Shown one piece after another: positions 24,628 through 37,698 of a stretch of 64,000 bases of DNA (positions are counted from its first letter, which is position 1; every line of letters begins with the position of its first letter). Made by a program: the position numbers and the translations under genes. The DNA is from Nitrosospira sp. Nl5. GTDB lineage: Bacteria > Pseudomonadota > Gammaproteobacteria > Burkholderiales > Nitrosomonadaceae. The stretch covers positions 62,001 through 126,000 of the forward strand of contig NZ_FMVQ01000005.1 of assembly GCF_900102495.1 (NCBI RefSeq), given 5' to 3'. The notes below the pieces were generated by a model. The model was not told the origin of the DNA. It did not search any database and saw nothing but the letters and a program-made list of their open reading frames with translations.

Positions 24628-24743
24628 CGCTTGGCGGTCATAGCGCTTTGGATCCACCCCTTCCCATCCCGAACAGGGCCGTGAAACGAAGTCGCGCCGA
24701 TGATAGTGTGCATTCGCATGCGAAAGTAGGTCACTGCCAGGCA
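24628..24743 (+). rRNA. rrf: 5S ribosomal RNA
   Basis: About 116 bases. GCTTGGCGGTCATAGCG pairs with ACTGCCAGGC to close helix I; the internal TCCCATCCCGAACAGG and GCGCCGATGATAGTGTG are standard 5S motifs. Ends set by alignment and approximate. Confidence 0.96.
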
Positions 24744-24752
24744 CCTTATAAT

Positions 24753-24788
24753 AAAAAAGCCCCGACTCTTACGAGCCGGGGCTTTTTT
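24753..24788 (+). terminator. Rho-independent terminator of the rRNA operon
   Basis: AAAAAAGCCCCG-ACTC pairs with GAG-CGGGGCTTTTTT around a TTAC loop. Symmetrical A- and T-runs mean it could also stop minus-strand transcripts from the sulfate cluster, whose last gene ends at 24855. Confidence 0.92.
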
Positions 24789-24854
24789 ATTATACAAGCG
24801 ATACCGCGAATAAAACGGATGTACCGAATAAGTGATGAAAAGTGATGGACTAGA

Positions 24855-25928
24855 TCAGTGTATTTGAGTGGGGAACAGATCAAAGCGGGAAGGTTTGATG
24901 AAGACCTGATCTCCTCGTACCAACCGTAATTCTCGGAAGCGCTCCTTACTGATTTCAACTTGTATTGGCTCCTTGTCGTTGCTGTCGTCCCGAATCAATT
25001 CAAGACGTACCACGGGGCCAATCGAGAGAATGTGGAATACATGGGCCGAAAGCGCGCCGCTGCCATGTATCACCCGGTCAATGTGGATATCGTGAGGGCG
25101 GACATATGCGACGGCTCCGACGTCCTCGGCTTCAGTGTGCTCAGGTGCATCAACTTCAATACCGTCTATCCAGGCCCGCCCCTGGTGCAATCGGCCATGG
25201 AACAAATTTACCTTGCCGAGAAATTCATAAACGAACGGGCTGGCCGGCTGTTCGTATACTTCGTCCGGCGTGCCAATTTGCTCAATGCGGCCTTCATTCA
25301 TGACGACTACCCGGTCTGCTACTTCCAGGGCTTCTTCCTGATCATGAGTAACGAAAACGCTTGTAATCTGCATGTCGTCATGAAGTCGCCGCAACCAGGA
25401 ACGCAGTTCTTTGCGTACTTTTGCGTCAAGCGCGCCGAAAGGCTCGTCCAGTAGCAAGACCTTTGGCTCCACCGCCAACGCCCGTGCCAAAGCTACACGC
25501 TGACGCTGGCCTCCGGAGAGCTGATGCGGATGACGATCGGCCAGCCAGTCCATCTGTACCAGCTTCAGCAAATTGTGTACGCGATCGCGAATTTCCGTAT
25601 CGGCAGGGCGCATGCTTTTTGGACGCACCCGCAATCCGAATGCGACGTTCTCGAAAATCGTCATATTGCGAAACAGCGCATAGTGCTGGAATACAAAACC
25701 GACCTGTCGATCGCGCACATGGTGCTTTGTTGCATCTTCGCCTTGAAACAGCACCTGGCCAGCGTCTGCTGCTTCGAGTCCGGCGATTACGCGCAGTAAA
25801 GTTGTTTTGCCGGAACCCGAAGGGCCGAGCAGCGCAAGCAACTCGCCTGAATGCACTTCCAGGCTGACATCGCGCAGCGCAGCGAAACTCCCGAATTGCT
25901 TGGAAAGATTCCGTACTTCAATGCTCAT
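24855..25928 (-). CDS. cysA: Sulfate/thiosulfate ABC transporter ATPase
   Basis: Cytoplasmic ATPase that drives sulfate import with CysT and CysW. 357 residues from ATG 25928, preceded by AGGAG seven bases upstream; the longer frame lacks such a site. Walker [13 protein letters not shown]-loop FVFQHYALF, signature LSGGQRQRV, Walker [15 protein letters not shown] and H-loop [10 protein letters not shown] are all intact, followed by a C-terminal TOBE-like domain. It overlaps the end of cysW by 11 bases. Last gene of the minus-strand cluster. Confidence 0.96.
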   Translation of the reverse strand: MSIEVRNLSKQFGSFAALRDVSLEVHSGELLALLGPSGSGKTTLLRVIAGLEAADAGQVLFQGEDATKHHVRDRQVGFVFQHYALFRNMTIFENVAFGLRVRPKSMRPADTEIRDRVHNLLKLVQMDWLADRHPHQLSGGQRQRVALARALAVEPKVLLLDEPFGALDAKVRKELRSWLRRLHDDMQITSVFVTHDQEEALEVADRVVVMNEGRIEQIGTPDEVYEQPASPFVYEFLGKVNLFHGRLHQGRAWIDGIEVDAPEHTEAEDVGAVAYVRPHDIHIDRVIHGSGALSAHVFHILSIGPVVRLELIRDDSNDKEPIQVEISKERFRELRLVRGDQVFIKPSRFDLFPTQIH

Positions 25929-26796
25929 CGGCATTCTCCTGGTACTGCTTATTTCTGGATTCAACGAACGTCTTCAGCGCGAGGGTCACTAAAGCAAGTA
26001 GTGCCAGCAGTGATGCTACCGCGAATGCAGCGGCGAAGTTATATTCGTTGTAGAGGATCTCGACATGAAGCGGCAGGGTGTTGGTACTGCCGCGGATGTG
26101 CCCTGATACCACTGAAACCGCACCGAATTCGCCCATTGCACGCGCATTGCAAAGGATGGTGCCGTAAAGCAGGCCCCACTTGACATTCGGGAGTGTAACG
26201 CGGAAAAAGGTCTGCCAGCCGTTAGCACCCAGTACCACGGCTGCTTCCTCTTCCTCGGTGCCCTGCGCCTGCATCAGTGGAATCAGCTCTCGGGCGATAA
26301 ACGGCACGGTCACGAAAATAGTGGCGAGCACAATACCGGGTACCGCGAATATGATCTTGATATCGTTTTCCGCCAGCCACGGGCCGAGCCACCCCTGTAA
26401 GCCGAAGATAAGCACATAGATTAACCCTGAAACAACCGGGGACACCGAGAACGGAAGGTCGATCAGTGTAATGAGCAGGTTCTTGCCGCGGAACTCAAAC
26501 TTGGCGATAGCCCATGCGGCCGCTATGCCGAATATCAGGTTAAGCGGCACTGCGATCGCCGCAACAGTCAGGGTAAGCTGGATTGCCGCTACTGCGTCCG
26601 GCTCGGTAATGGCGGCCAGGTAGACATCCACGCCCTTCTTTAGCGCCTCATAGAAGACCGAGATCAGGGGCACAAAGAGGAACAATGTCAGAAAGGCGAG
26701 CGCCAGCCCGATCAAAGTCCGGCGTACCCAGGCAGGCTCATCCGTGCCCACTGTCCGGCGTATACGGGAGGGGACCGGAATAGCAATAGCTGTCAT
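25918..26796 (-). CDS. cysW: Sulfate ABC transporter permease CysW
   Basis: Inner-membrane permease of 292 residues with about six hydrophobic segments, beginning near residue 28 ([25 protein letters not shown]). The EAA-loop region that docks CysA is [23 protein letters not shown], about residue 180-205. GAGGAC eight bases before the ATG is the ribosome site. Ten bases downstream of cysT; CysT-CysW form the heterodimeric sulfate channel. Confidence 0.95.
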   Translation of the reverse strand: MTAIAIPVPSRIRRTVGTDEPAWVRRTLIGLALAFLTLFLFVPLISVFYEALKKGVDVYLAAITEPDAVAAIQLTLTVAAIAVPLNLIFGIAAAWAIAKFEFRGKNLLITLIDLPFSVSPVVSGLIYVLIFGLQGWLGPWLAENDIKIIFAVPGIVLATIFVTVPFIARELIPLMQAQGTEEEEAAVVLGANGWQTFFRVTLPNVKWGLLYGTILCNARAMGEFGAVSVVSGHIRGSTNTLPLHVEILYNEYNFAAAFAVASLLALLALVTLALKTFVESRNKQYQENADEH

Positions 26797-26806
26797 GAAA
26801 ACGTCC

Positions 26807-27646
26807 TCATATCGCCGCGCTTCGACGGCTCCACCATTGCAGCAAATTGATGATCAGCAGCATCACAAATGAAATCACCAGCATCACGACCGCCAGTGCA
26901 GTGGCGCCGGTATAGTCGTATTGCTCAAGTTTGGTAATAATCAGAAGCGGTGTTATCTCGGAAATCATGGGCATGTTCCCGGCGATAAAAATAACCGACC
27001 CATACTCGCCAATCGCGCGTGCGAACGCCAGTGCGAAACCAGTCATCAACGCTGGAAAAAGGGTGGGGAAAATCACCCGAGAGAACGTTTGCAATCGGGT
27101 CGCGCCTAGGGTAGCCGCCGCTTCCTCCAGTTCCGACTCGATGTCTTCTAGCACTGGCTGTACCGTACGCACGACAAACGGTAAACCGATAAAAGTCAAT
27201 GCAACAAAAACGCCGACCGGCGTGAAGGCGATTTTGATGCCGAGCGGCTCAAAAAATTGGCCGATCCAGCCATTGCCGGCATAGAGCGCGGTTAGCGCAA
27301 TGCCGGCGACCGCCGTCGGCAGCGCAAATGGAAGATCCACCAGCGCATCCACCAGTCGCTTGCCCGGAAAATGATAGCGTACCAGCACCCAGGCCACCAG
27401 AAGTCCGAATATGGCATTGAGCAGGGCAGCCGCAAACGAGGCACCAAATGTCAGCCGATACGATGCCACTACACGCGGCGTCGTTACCACAGCCCAGAAC
27501 TCGGGCCACGTAAGCGCGGAGGTGCGGATAAACGCGGCCGATAGTGGGATTAGCACAATCAGGCTCAGATAAACCAGGGTGAATCCAAGTGCCAGATTGA
27601 ATCCCGGCAACACGCTATGTTGTTTGAATGAATGCAATTTTCTCAT
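26807..27646 (-). CDS. cysT: Sulfate ABC transporter permease CysT
   Basis: Inner-membrane partner of CysW, 279 residues from ATG 27646 (GTG 27670 would add eight). Six hydrophobic segments; the EAA loop is [48 protein letters not shown] and [14 protein letters not shown] are typical of the CysT/CysU branch. Follows the EAL-like gene after 78 bases. Confidence 0.95.
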   Translation of the reverse strand: MRKLHSFKQHSVLPGFNLALGFTLVYLSLIVLIPLSAAFIRTSALTWPEFWAVVTTPRVVASYRLTFGASFAAALLNAIFGLLVAWVLVRYHFPGKRLVDALVDLPFALPTAVAGIALTALYAGNGWIGQFFEPLGIKIAFTPVGVFVALTFIGLPFVVRTVQPVLEDIESELEEAAATLGATRLQTFSRVIFPTLFPALMTGFALAFARAIGEYGSVIFIAGNMPMISEITPLLIITKLEQYDYTGATALAVVMLVISFVMLLIINLLQWWSRRSAAI

Positions 27647-27724
27647 CCTATTACCCAAATTTTGTCGCACTGACTATTCATGCGCGTGGCGGTGCTGTTC
27701 CAGGGGTCATAAGTCTCATCTGTT

Positions 27725-28498
27725 TCAAGCAAGCATGGGGGCCGGCCCACCCAAGAAACGCCCCTGCAGTAAATCAGCGCCGGCGCGAACTGACGCATCC
27801 AGCTGCTGGCTGGTTTCGATATCTCGCACTAATAGGGCGGCGCCGAAGCGATGTACGGTATCCAGTAGTGGCAGTGCATGGTTATATTGCAACAATGCAG
27901 ACGCATCCAGCCGGACAATGTCCGGATACAGAGCGCCAAGCTCAGCCATCCAGGTGCCACTTGCCCCGTTGGGGTGCGCGGAGATCCGATATCCGCGCGA
28001 GCGATAGTTGCTGATTACACGCTTGAGCAGCCTCGCGTCACGATTCACCTCGAGGGGCATTTCGATGACTACGCGAGAAGTAGCTACTTCAATGAGATTG
28101 AGGACCTTTTCGAACGCGCGGCCATGATCGTCCTTGACGCTTTCCAACAGGCGTGGCTGTACGCTGACAAAGAGATTGCCCTGCCCCGAGACAGCGCCGA
28201 AGTAATTGATCGCATGCACCGTGCGGCATAGACGATCGAGGCTGACCAGTAGCGTATCGTTCGATGCCAAAGTGAAAATACTCCAAGGGGACAATATGTT
28301 CTTATCACCTGATTCAGAACGAACGTAAGCAGCATGTCCAATGACATTGCGCCGGCTTCCATCAAAGACCGGTTGGAAGACACTCGATAGTCGGCTGTTA
28401 AGGAAATGCCCGACTATCCAGCCATCTTCAGATCGCTGTAACTGATCATCGGTTGCCTGAACACGCGTCAGTGCATCGTGCGCCTTTCTTGCGTTCAT
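27725..28498 (-). CDS. Degenerate EAL-domain protein
   Basis: 257 residues, recognisable as an EAL (c-di-GMP phosphodiesterase) fold: FQPVFDGSRRNVIGHAAYVR at about 40-60, LFVSVQPRLL, VVIEMPLE, DIVRLDAS, RDIET and the closing GADLLQGRFLGGP. Key catalytic positions are gone: EAL reads HAA, and the DDFGTG metal loop reads AHPNGASG. It should therefore not hydrolyse c-di-GMP. No GGDEF, PAS, signal peptide or membrane segment. Between the DUF2325 gene and cysT on the same strand, so a regulatory or scaffolding role in sulfate uptake is inferred. Confidence 0.78.
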   Translation of the reverse strand: MNARKAHDALTRVQATDDQLQRSEDGWIVGHFLNSRLSSVFQPVFDGSRRNVIGHAAYVRSESGDKNILSPWSIFTLASNDTLLVSLDRLCRTVHAINYFGAVSGQGNLFVSVQPRLLESVKDDHGRAFEKVLNLIEVATSRVVIEMPLEVNRDARLLKRVISNYRSRGYRISAHPNGASGTWMAELGALYPDIVRLDASALLQYNHALPLLDTVHRFGAALLVRDIETSQQLDASVRAGADLLQGRFLGGPAPMLA

Positions 28499-28580
28499 CC
28501 CTGTCCTTTCTTTCGTTTATTACGATAGTGGGAGCCATCGGCAAACTGTGTCAGGTCCATATACCCCGAACCGGACCGCA

Positions 28581-28889
28581 TCATCGCAGCCGGTGACAGG
28601 GAAGCCTGCTCAATTCCATGCTTTCCAGTTTTCGGCGTAGCTCATGCGTCGAACCGCGGCAGAATACCAGCGGCACACCATTCTTATTCGCCTGTTGCTT
28701 CAACGCATTCGCTACGCTGTGGCTAACAAAATCGTAAAGTATGACCACCAGTCTGGCGCTGTTTGGAATCGGGCGCTTGGCAAATCGTGGCTGCCGACCG
28801 TCCCAGTGTTCGACGCGCCGCAAGCCGTACGCGAGGAGCTCTCGCTTCAATGTCTGGGTGTAATCTCCTCCTACGATTAATGCAGTCAC
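28581..28889 (-). CDS. DUF2325 domain protein
   Basis: 102 residues from a GTG start at 28889, preceded by AGGAG with a five-base gap; upstream in-frame sequence is antisense to the sulfate-binding gene and is not translated. The protein is one Rossmann-like unit: TALIVGGDYTQTLKRELL, then RRVEHWDGRQPRF, ARLVVILYDFVSHSVANAL and NGVPLVFCRGSTHELRRKL, the DUF2325 pattern. Function is unknown for the family. Its position between sbp and the EAL-like gene ties it to the sulfate cluster. Confidence 0.78.
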   Translation of the reverse strand: MTALIVGGDYTQTLKRELLAYGLRRVEHWDGRQPRFAKRPIPNSARLVVILYDFVSHSVANALKQQANKNGVPLVFCRGSTHELRRKLESMELSRLPCHRLR

Positions 28890-28935
28890 GCTAGCTCCTG
28901 AAATGATGTGGTCGTGCCCACGCGTCGAAAAAAAG

Positions 28936-29931
28936 TTACTTCTGATAAATCTGATCAAACGTTCCGCCATCCGAAAAGTGAACCTTGTGTGCCTTTTTCC
29001 AGCCACCGAATGCTTCATCGATTGTGAAAAGCGTAATGGCAGGAAATTGACCGGCATATTTCGCAGCAATCTTGCTATTGGTAGGCCGATAGAAATTCTT
29101 TGCAGCGATTTCCTGACCTTCCTCCGAATATAGATACTGTAGATAGGCGACGGCGAGATCGCGCGTACCCTTCTTGTCCACCACTTTGTCCACCACCGCG
29201 ACCGGCGGTTCCGCGAGAATGCTAAGCGATGGCACGACGATCTCGAACTTCCCAGGCCCAAGCTCCTTGATTGCCAGGAAAGCCTCGTTCTCCCAAGAGA
29301 TGAATACGTCACCAACACCACGCTCTACAAAGGTCGTGGTCGAGCCGCGTGCACCGGAATCGAGTACTGGAACATTCTTGTAGATGTCGGCGACAAATTC
29401 TTTTGCCCTGGCTTCACCGAAGTTACGCTTGCCAAATTCCCATGCCGCCAGGTAATTCCATTGCGCACCACCGGAAGTTTTTGGATTGGGGGTGATCACA
29501 GCCACGCCGGGTCTGGCAAGATCGTTCCAGTCCTTAATCCCCTTGGGATTGCCCTTCCGCACCAGGAAAATAATAGTCGAGGTATAAGGCGTGCTGTTAC
29601 GCACCAATCGCTTCTGCCAGTCTTCCGGAAGCAGTTTGGCCTGCTCCGCGATGGCATTAATATCATGGGCCAGCGCAAGCGTCACCACATCCGCCTCAAG
29701 ACCGTCGATGACGGATCGGGCCTGTTTGCCAGAACCGCCGTGGGATTGCTTGACGGCTACTTTCTCATCGGCCTTTGCCTGCCACTGTTTTATGAATGAC
29801 TCATTGAACTCCTGGTAAAGCTCCCGCGTTGGATCATAGGAGACATTGAGTAAAGTCCTGCCCGCGAAAGTGTTACCACTGATTAATAAACTTGCGAGCA
29901 GGACTGTTGGCAGCCATGTTTTGATTTTCAC
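28936..29931 (-). CDS. sbp: Periplasmic sulfate-binding protein
   Basis: 331 residues from GTG 29931 (AAAGGA seven bases before; an in-frame TTG lies 39 bases further upstream). A signal peptide ([19 protein letters not shown]) is followed by the family start [17 protein letters not shown], the sulfate-contact stretch [27 protein letters not shown], and [11 protein letters not shown] and [26 protein letters not shown] (the latter split in two strands). Feeds CysTWA. Could equally be named cysP; sequence alone does not settle sulfate versus thiosulfate preference. Confidence 0.94.
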   Translation of the reverse strand: MKIKTWLPTVLLASLLISGNTFAGRTLLNVSYDPTRELYQEFNESFIKQWQAKADEKVAVKQSHGGSGKQARSVIDGLEADVVTLALAHDINAIAEQAKLLPEDWQKRLVRNSTPYTSTIIFLVRKGNPKGIKDWNDLARPGVAVITPNPKTSGGAQWNYLAAWEFGKRNFGEARAKEFVADIYKNVPVLDSGARGSTTTFVERGVGDVFISWENEAFLAIKELGPGKFEIVVPSLSILAEPPVAVVDKVVDKKGTRDLAVAYLQYLYSEEGQEIAAKNFYRPTNSKIAAKYAGQFPAITLFTIDEAFGGWKKAHKVHFSDGGTFDQIYQK

Positions 29932-29975
29932 GATTTTTCCTTTAAAGAGATATTGAGTAACTCTGTTCAAGATTG

Positions 29976-31673
29976 TTAAAAGGCGCTTATTAACACTTCG
30001 ACGTAAAAAAAGTCGGTGTTGCCTGAGCGCTGCGCGATATGGTCAGGGTGTGCCGCTATTACATTTTTTACAAAGTCGCCTGCGGTGAAATGGGTGTACC
30101 CCACCGTGGTATTAATCCGTGACGTGACCTGATAGCGTAAGCGCATTTCCAACGCGCTCCCCACCTCGTCACCGCTTCTCCCGGTTCTATCCCGGTTGAA
30201 ACCCGGATCCCTGACGACGCTGATATTGCCGTCGAAGGAGTCAAAGAGACGATCTGTGCTGCTGGCCAGCCAGAACCAGCTGTAGCCTGCTTCCAGTCCC
30301 AGTTTTTGAGTCGGCTGAATGTCAAACCTGATTTTGGGGGCCTTGATATTCTCATAAATAACGTAATGATCCGCCGACCAGGGCCGTGCAAAACCGAAAA
30401 AACGGTCAAAACGATTATTCACATTGTCGTTGGGATTACGGTCACCGGTAGCGTATCCATAAAATGCGCTCACACGGGGTTTCCAGGCGTAGTTAAAGTT
30501 TCGCCCTATTTCGATGGTGTAACCATAAGCATCAAACCGTTCGGCACCCTGGGTGCCGAACTGATAGCTGAAATTGACGTCGTAATCCAGCAGATTTCCA
30601 ATCTTGCCATAGCCACGCAGCGACGGCATGTGAATTTCCCGGTCGAGGCGGTTTGTTGCCGTATGGCCATTGGGATCAGCGGTTTGCTTTTGACCCATGT
30701 AGTAAGGTTGCAACGTAATGATGTCCGACCACTTGCGCCAATGGCCAATCGCACCATAAAACCACAAGTGTTCGTTGCCCTGGTCAAACCTGGTTTGCAG
30801 ACGTTTGACTGGCTGCATACCAAACAAATCGACTTCCCAGTCATTGGCTTCCCGGCCCAGGTTCAGGCGGAAGCCTTCGAAGCTATTGGTGGTATTGCGC
30901 CATTCGTTGCGCGCGATGAAACGCCGGTCTAGCGTTTCATAGGCCATACGCCCTACCCGGAATCTAAGTGGCCGGTTCTGCTTGCGATCGTCTTCACCCA
31001 GCGCGTTTTCAAAATATAATTCGCCGTACCCCTGGATCAGGTCATGCGGGTTGTTTTCCTGATCAGTTGTGGGAAAACGGTTGTTGTAAACCCGGGAGTC
31101 CTGAAACTCTACGGCAAAACGGAACGGGTCGAGGATTTCCCTTATTCCCAGGTATGCGCGGGAGCGTAGGAAAAAGGGGTTGTCGAATCCGCCTTCAACA
31201 CGCCGAATGTCATCACGGCGCATTTCATAGCGGGTACGAAATTCCAAACCAATATCCAGCCAGGTGATATCCTTGAATGCCTCAATACCGATTTGGCTCA
31301 GATTGCGCACGTATCTTGGGGGATCGGAATCTGGATTCGTCGCATAGCTGTTGGCACGGCGGTGATAGCTCGTGGTTGTTTTTGCTGCTCCTTTGGCAGC
31401 AGGTCGTTCCCACCAGTCGTACTCGCGATCCGAGTACAGATCTTGTCTAGGAACAGGTGGAGCGGCAGGTTTGATCGCCCATTTGAAATTCTCGTTTGCC
31501 GATTTGACGGGCTTTTTATTTGCAGCCGATGCTTCGGCTTGGCTTATCTGCTGCGCTGTTGGTTGGATTAGCAAAGATTTCTCCGATGGCGTGCGGTTCA
31601 CCTCCGCGTGAACGAAATTCAGCGGCAATAAGCCGATTACAGAAGCAAGTGTCATTCCCCAGTAAAAGTTCAT
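29976..31673 (-). CDS. Outer-membrane porin, alginate-export (AlgE-like) family
   Basis: 565 residues with a signal peptide ([23 protein letters not shown]). After a disordered stretch of about 100 residues comes a region of alternating, aromatic-rich strands ([65 protein letters not shown] at the end) typical of an alginate-export type beta-barrel. Alginate itself is improbable as substrate: its neighbours are sulfate genes, and sbp begins 44 bases downstream, so an anion channel is inferred. Confidence 0.82.
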   Translation of the reverse strand: MNFYWGMTLASVIGLLPLNFVHAEVNRTPSEKSLLIQPTAQQISQAEASAANKKPVKSANENFKWAIKPAAPPVPRQDLYSDREYDWWERPAAKGAAKTTTSYHRRANSYATNPDSDPPRYVRNLSQIGIEAFKDITWLDIGLEFRTRYEMRRDDIRRVEGGFDNPFFLRSRAYLGIREILDPFRFAVEFQDSRVYNNRFPTTDQENNPHDLIQGYGELYFENALGEDDRKQNRPLRFRVGRMAYETLDRRFIARNEWRNTTNSFEGFRLNLGREANDWEVDLFGMQPVKRLQTRFDQGNEHLWFYGAIGHWRKWSDIITLQPYYMGQKQTADPNGHTATNRLDREIHMPSLRGYGKIGNLLDYDVNFSYQFGTQGAERFDAYGYTIEIGRNFNYAWKPRVSAFYGYATGDRNPNDNVNNRFDRFFGFARPWSADHYVIYENIKAPKIRFDIQPTQKLGLEAGYSWFWLASSTDRLFDSFDGNISVVRDPGFNRDRTGRSGDEVGSALEMRLRYQVTSRINTTVGYTHFTAGDFVKNVIAAHPDHIAQRSGNTDFFYVEVLISAF

Positions 31674-31794
31674 GCTCTTTCCCGAATCGCCCCTCCGTTG
31701 TTTCGGTCAGGTGTCGATGATTTGTTTGTCGCACCTCCAGTTTATGGTCGGTGTTCTTTATGCAGAGTGCCGGGTTCATCGCGGCAGTTCTCAT

Positions 31795-32022
31795 TCACGG
31801 CATTACATCTCTTCGGAGAGGCTCGTTGCGATCGACCCTGATTTTCCTTCGGCACTCGATCTGTACAACTTTACCGTCGTGAATCACCACCTCGACCGAG
31901 CCATACTCAATATCGGCAATCGCACACAGGATCTGTCGGCTGATTGCTGCCGGTATCCGCTTGCCATCATGTTCCGGTGTCATTTTTTCTTTCAAGTCCA
32001 CGATACCGGGGAGAATGGCCAT
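31795..32022 (-). CDS. Small DUF2292 (YezD-like) protein
   Basis: 75 residues, soluble. The core ISRQILCAIADIEYGSVEVVIHDGKVVQIECRRKIRV is the DUF2292/YezD pattern (helix followed by a beta hairpin). A start at ATG 31983 (MTPEHDGKRIPAAIS) is also possible; neither start has a strong ribosome site. It is the first gene of the minus-strand sulfate cluster, 121 bases before the porin. Biochemical function is not known. Confidence 0.72.
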   Translation of the reverse strand: MAILPGIVDLKEKMTPEHDGKRIPAAISRQILCAIADIEYGSVEVVIHDGKVVQIECRRKIRVDRNEPLRRDVMP

Positions 32023-32154
32023 TTCTATTTTCCGAGATTGAACAGCCCACGAGAAGGAAGGTTAACGGCAATTCCTTATAATTAAAACTAATAACATTTC
32101 ATTTGCTTATCTATTTTTTTTATATGCTGCCCTGGTTTCTAAGCTTCGCCTTGA

Positions 32155-32171
32155 GAATTGATAATCAATTC
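32155..32171. promoter_or_regulatory. 17-base palindrome, Fur-box-like
   Basis: GAATTGATAATCAATTC, perfect apart from the central base. Its core TGATAATCA matches the centre of the Fur consensus. It lies in the divergent region between the DUF2292-sulfate cluster (133 bases away) and ttcA (130 bases away). No other palindrome of this quality was seen in that spacer; a CysB site could not be identified. Confidence 0.4.
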
Positions 32172-32300
32172 CACAGTTTCTCGAAGTAGGCTGTCCAAAT
32201 TGCATCCGATCTGGGAAAATGTAAACTCCGTCGAGTCGCACCTTAGTGATTCGAGTCCTTGGCTGCGCGATGCTTTATTTTTTAAGTCAAGAGGTGGGTA

Positions 32301-33194
32301 ATGGAAGTCGTAACGAGAAAAGAACAACGTGATATGAATAAACTGCACAAGCGGTTGAGGCGTCTTGTCGGCGCGGCCATTGCCGATTTCAATATGATCG
32401 AGGCGGGGGACCGGGTGATGGTGTGCCTCTCGGGTGGCAAGGATAGCTATGCGCTGCTCGATATCCTGCGCAATCTACAGGCTCATGCGCCACTACCGTT
32501 CGAACTGATTGCCGTGAATCTGGACCAGAAGCAGCCCGGTTTTCCCGAGCATGTCTTGCCGGGTTACCTCACGAGCAGGGATATACCTTTCCGCATTGTC
32601 GAACAGGATACCTACAGCGTGGTGAAGCGCGTCATTGCAGAAGGCAAGACGACTTGCAGCCTCTGCTCGCGCTTGCGCCGCGGCGTACTCTACCGCGTAG
32701 CGGGAGAGCTGGGTGCGACCAAGATCGCGCTGGGACACCACCGTGACGATATTCTTGAAACGCTGTTTCTCAACCTGTTTTACGGCGGCAAGTTAAAGAC
32801 CATGCCGCCAAAGCTGGTAAGCGATGATGGCAGGCACATCGTGATTCGTCCGCTCGCGTATTGCAAGGAGAAGGACTTGGCAACCTACGCCGAGATTGAG
32901 GATTTTCCGATTATTCCCTGTAATCTGTGTGGTTCTCAAAAAAATCTTCAACGCCAGGCGGTGAAGGAAATGATGCAACAGTGGGACAAGAAATTTCCCG
33001 GCAGGCTGGAGACGATGTTTACGGCGCTGCAGAACGTACAGCCTTCGCACCTGGCGGATCCTGCGCTCTACGATTTCCGGGGACTCAAATCTGGAAACGG
33101 GCCTGTCCCCGACGGCGACAAGGCATTTGACCAGGAAACATTCGAGCCTGGCGTGGCAGAAGTCTTGAGTTTGAGCAAAGGCCTGAATTCGTAG
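32301..33194 (+). CDS. ttcA: tRNA 2-thiocytidine(32) synthetase
   Basis: ATP-dependent enzyme that thiolates cytidine 32 of some tRNAs using an iron-sulfur cluster. 297 residues. The PP-loop is [13 protein letters not shown] (near 45); cluster cysteines are in [12 protein letters not shown]; a second Cys pair follows in [23 protein letters not shown] precedes ATG 32301. The C-terminal 30 residues after [10 protein letters not shown] are non-conserved. Its own promoter region is shared with the divergent sulfate cluster, perhaps linked through sulfur supply. Confidence 0.96.
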   Translation: MEVVTRKEQRDMNKLHKRLRRLVGAAIADFNMIEAGDRVMVCLSGGKDSYALLDILRNLQAHAPLPFELIAVNLDQKQPGFPEHVLPGYLTSRDIPFRIVEQDTYSVVKRVIAEGKTTCSLCSRLRRGVLYRVAGELGATKIALGHHRDDILETLFLNLFYGGKLKTMPPKLVSDDGRHIVIRPLAYCKEKDLATYAEIEDFPIIPCNLCGSQKNLQRQAVKEMMQQWDKKFPGRLETMFTALQNVQPSHLADPALYDFRGLKSGNGPVPDGDKAFDQETFEPGVAEVLSLSKGLNS

Positions 33195-33306
33195 CCACTT
33201 CAGCTTTGCCTCCATGAGCTAAAGCAACTCATCCGAAATCGCAGTAAATAAGGCATTCAATTTTCAGTTCCCCACTCCGCGAGAATGCTCGCTCCCTGCG
33301 GTATAA

Positions 33307-35940
<2,634 letters not shown>

Positions 35941-35972
35941 GAATATCAGATCCAAAACTTGAGGATTCAGTC

Positions 35973-36476
35973 ATGAACAAAATCGTGTTAGTTGCATTCT
36001 GCTCCATGCTTGCTGCTTGTGGTTTCCAGTTACGGGGCCAGGCTTCGCTCCCGTTTGAAACCATTTACGTTTCTTTTCCGCAAGGGCACCCTATTGGGAC
36101 AGACCTTAAACGCCTCATCAAAGCCGGTACCACCACCCGTGTTATTGATAATGCAAAAAAAGCACAAGCCACGCTGGAAATTATCAGCGTCATGAATGAC
36201 AAACAGATCATGTCGGTGTCTGGAGGCGGTCGGGTGCGGGAATTCGAATTATTCTACCGCGTTTCTTTTCGCCTCATTGATGCCAAGGGAGTGGAACTCA
36301 TCCCCACCAACGAGATCGCCTTGCGTCGCATTCTTCCTTTTACGGACGCGCAAGTCGTCGCGAAAGAGGGAGAGGAAGCGATGCTCGTCAGAGAAATGCA
36401 AAGCGACTCCGCAGATCAGATTTTGCGGCGGTTGGAAGCGGTGAAAATAGCGGAAACCAAGCCCAAGCCATCCTGA
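35973..36476 (+). CDS. lptE: LPS-assembly lipoprotein LptE
   Basis: Outer-membrane lipoprotein that plugs the LptD barrel and helps insert LPS. 167 residues, with signal and lipobox MNKIVLVAFCSMLAACGFQLRG (split at LAAC; Cys near residue 16) followed by the family-typical GFQLRG. The rest is one alpha-beta sandwich (YVSFPQGHPIGTDLKRLI..ELFYRVSFRLID). Lies 32 bases after leuS. Its barrel partner LptD is encoded 8 kb away at 44.4-47.3 kb. Confidence 0.94.
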   Translation: MNKIVLVAFCSMLAACGFQLRGQASLPFETIYVSFPQGHPIGTDLKRLIKAGTTTRVIDNAKKAQATLEIISVMNDKQIMSVSGGGRVREFELFYRVSFRLIDAKGVELIPTNEIALRRILPFTDAQVVAKEGEEAMLVREMQSDSADQILRRLEAVKIAETKPKPS

Positions 36477-36554
36477 CTCCGGCCGTCTCGTCCAGCTGCG
36501 GATTCAGATGATGGCCTCAAATGCCGTCATCGTTTGCTATAAATTCGTTTAACC

Positions 36555-37604
36555 ATGCATATTAGCCCCGATCACCTATCCCGGCATCTTCAGCAACAGC
36601 TTGCCCCGCTCTACACCGTATTTGGCGACGAGTTGTTGCTCACGTTCGAGGCTGCCGATTTAATTCGGGCCAGGGCACGCGAGGCTGCGTACATCGAGCG
36701 CGAGATTTTCACGATCGATCATCACTTCAACTGGGCGGACTTGCAACAGCGCAGCAGCAACCTGTCCCTGTTCGGCGAACGGCGTGTAATGGATATCCGC
36801 ATCCCATCCGGCAAACCGGGAAATCAAGGCAGTGCAGCGATAGAAGAATATTGCCGTTCACTGCCACCCGATACTGTTACGCTCGTTACTTTGCCTAAAA
36901 TCGACAAACAAGGCTCAGCGACAAAATGGTTCAAGGCGCTTGAACAAGCGGGAGCAATGATTCCGGTTTCTCCTGTGGAACGCACGCGTCTGCCTGCGTG
37001 GATCGGTCTCCGTCTCGGCATGCAGAGACAAGAAGCCTCCCCCGATACCTTGCAATTCCTTGCAGACAAGGTGGAGGGCAATTTGCTGGCGGCCCATCAG
37101 GAACTCAAGAAACTTGCCCTGCTTTACCCGGCGGGCGCGTTATCTTTTGACCAAGTAAAAGATGCGGTACTGGATGTTGCCCGTTACGACGTTTTCAAGT
37201 TATCAAATGCGATGATGGCCGGGGATACAGTTCGTTACACCCGTATATTGGAAGGCCTGCAAGGCGAGGGCACCGCGTTGCCGTTTATTGTCGTCACACT
37301 CGCCGGGCATATTCGCGCGCTGATCACCATTCGTAAAGGACTGGATTCAGGCAAGCCGCTCATGCAACTGTTCAAGCAATCCAGAGTGTGGAGTGACCAG
37401 CAGAAAGCAATGGAAGGCGCGGCCCGGCGCCTCGGTCCCCAGCAGTTGATACAGGCTTTGCTGCATGTTGCGAGAATAGACAGGATCAGCAAAGGTGTCG
37501 CGGAGGGTGATGCCTGGGATGAATTGCTGCAACTGGGGCTACGATTTGCGATATGTAAGCAAGGGCCTTCGTTGGGCAATAGGCGGGCGACGGCAGCACA
37601 ATGA
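36555..37604 (+). CDS. holA: DNA polymerase III delta subunit
   Basis: Clamp-loader subunit that opens the beta clamp. 349 residues. N-terminal AAA-like part ([37 protein letters not shown]), helical lid ([22 protein letters not shown]) and C-terminal collar domain ([29 protein letters not shown]). The gene order leuS-lptE-holA supports the call. 78 bases after lptE. Confidence 0.95.
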   Translation: MHISPDHLSRHLQQQLAPLYTVFGDELLLTFEAADLIRARAREAAYIEREIFTIDHHFNWADLQQRSSNLSLFGERRVMDIRIPSGKPGNQGSAAIEEYCRSLPPDTVTLVTLPKIDKQGSATKWFKALEQAGAMIPVSPVERTRLPAWIGLRLGMQRQEASPDTLQFLADKVEGNLLAAHQELKKLALLYPAGALSFDQVKDAVLDVARYDVFKLSNAMMAGDTVRYTRILEGLQGEGTALPFIVVTLAGHIRALITIRKGLDSGKPLMQLFKQSRVWSDQQKAMEGAARRLGPQQLIQALLHVARIDRISKGVAEGDAWDELLQLGLRFAICKQGPSLGNRRATAAQ

Positions 37605-37698
37605 AGCCTGTCATGTGCCTGTCTTAAATTGTATTCACAGCCCCATATCAGCGATAAAATCTTCTCATCCATCATTTTTGCGTAAATGGAGTTGTGAT

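Noticed and set aside
28890-29321. Longer reading of the DUF2325 gene starting at 29321
   Set aside because: The extra 144 codons are antisense to the sulfate-binding gene; the GTG at 28889 has a proper ribosome site.
37495-37698. Longer reading of proA starting inside holA
   Set aside because: The extension has no family similarity; ATG 37699 gives the standard N-terminus.
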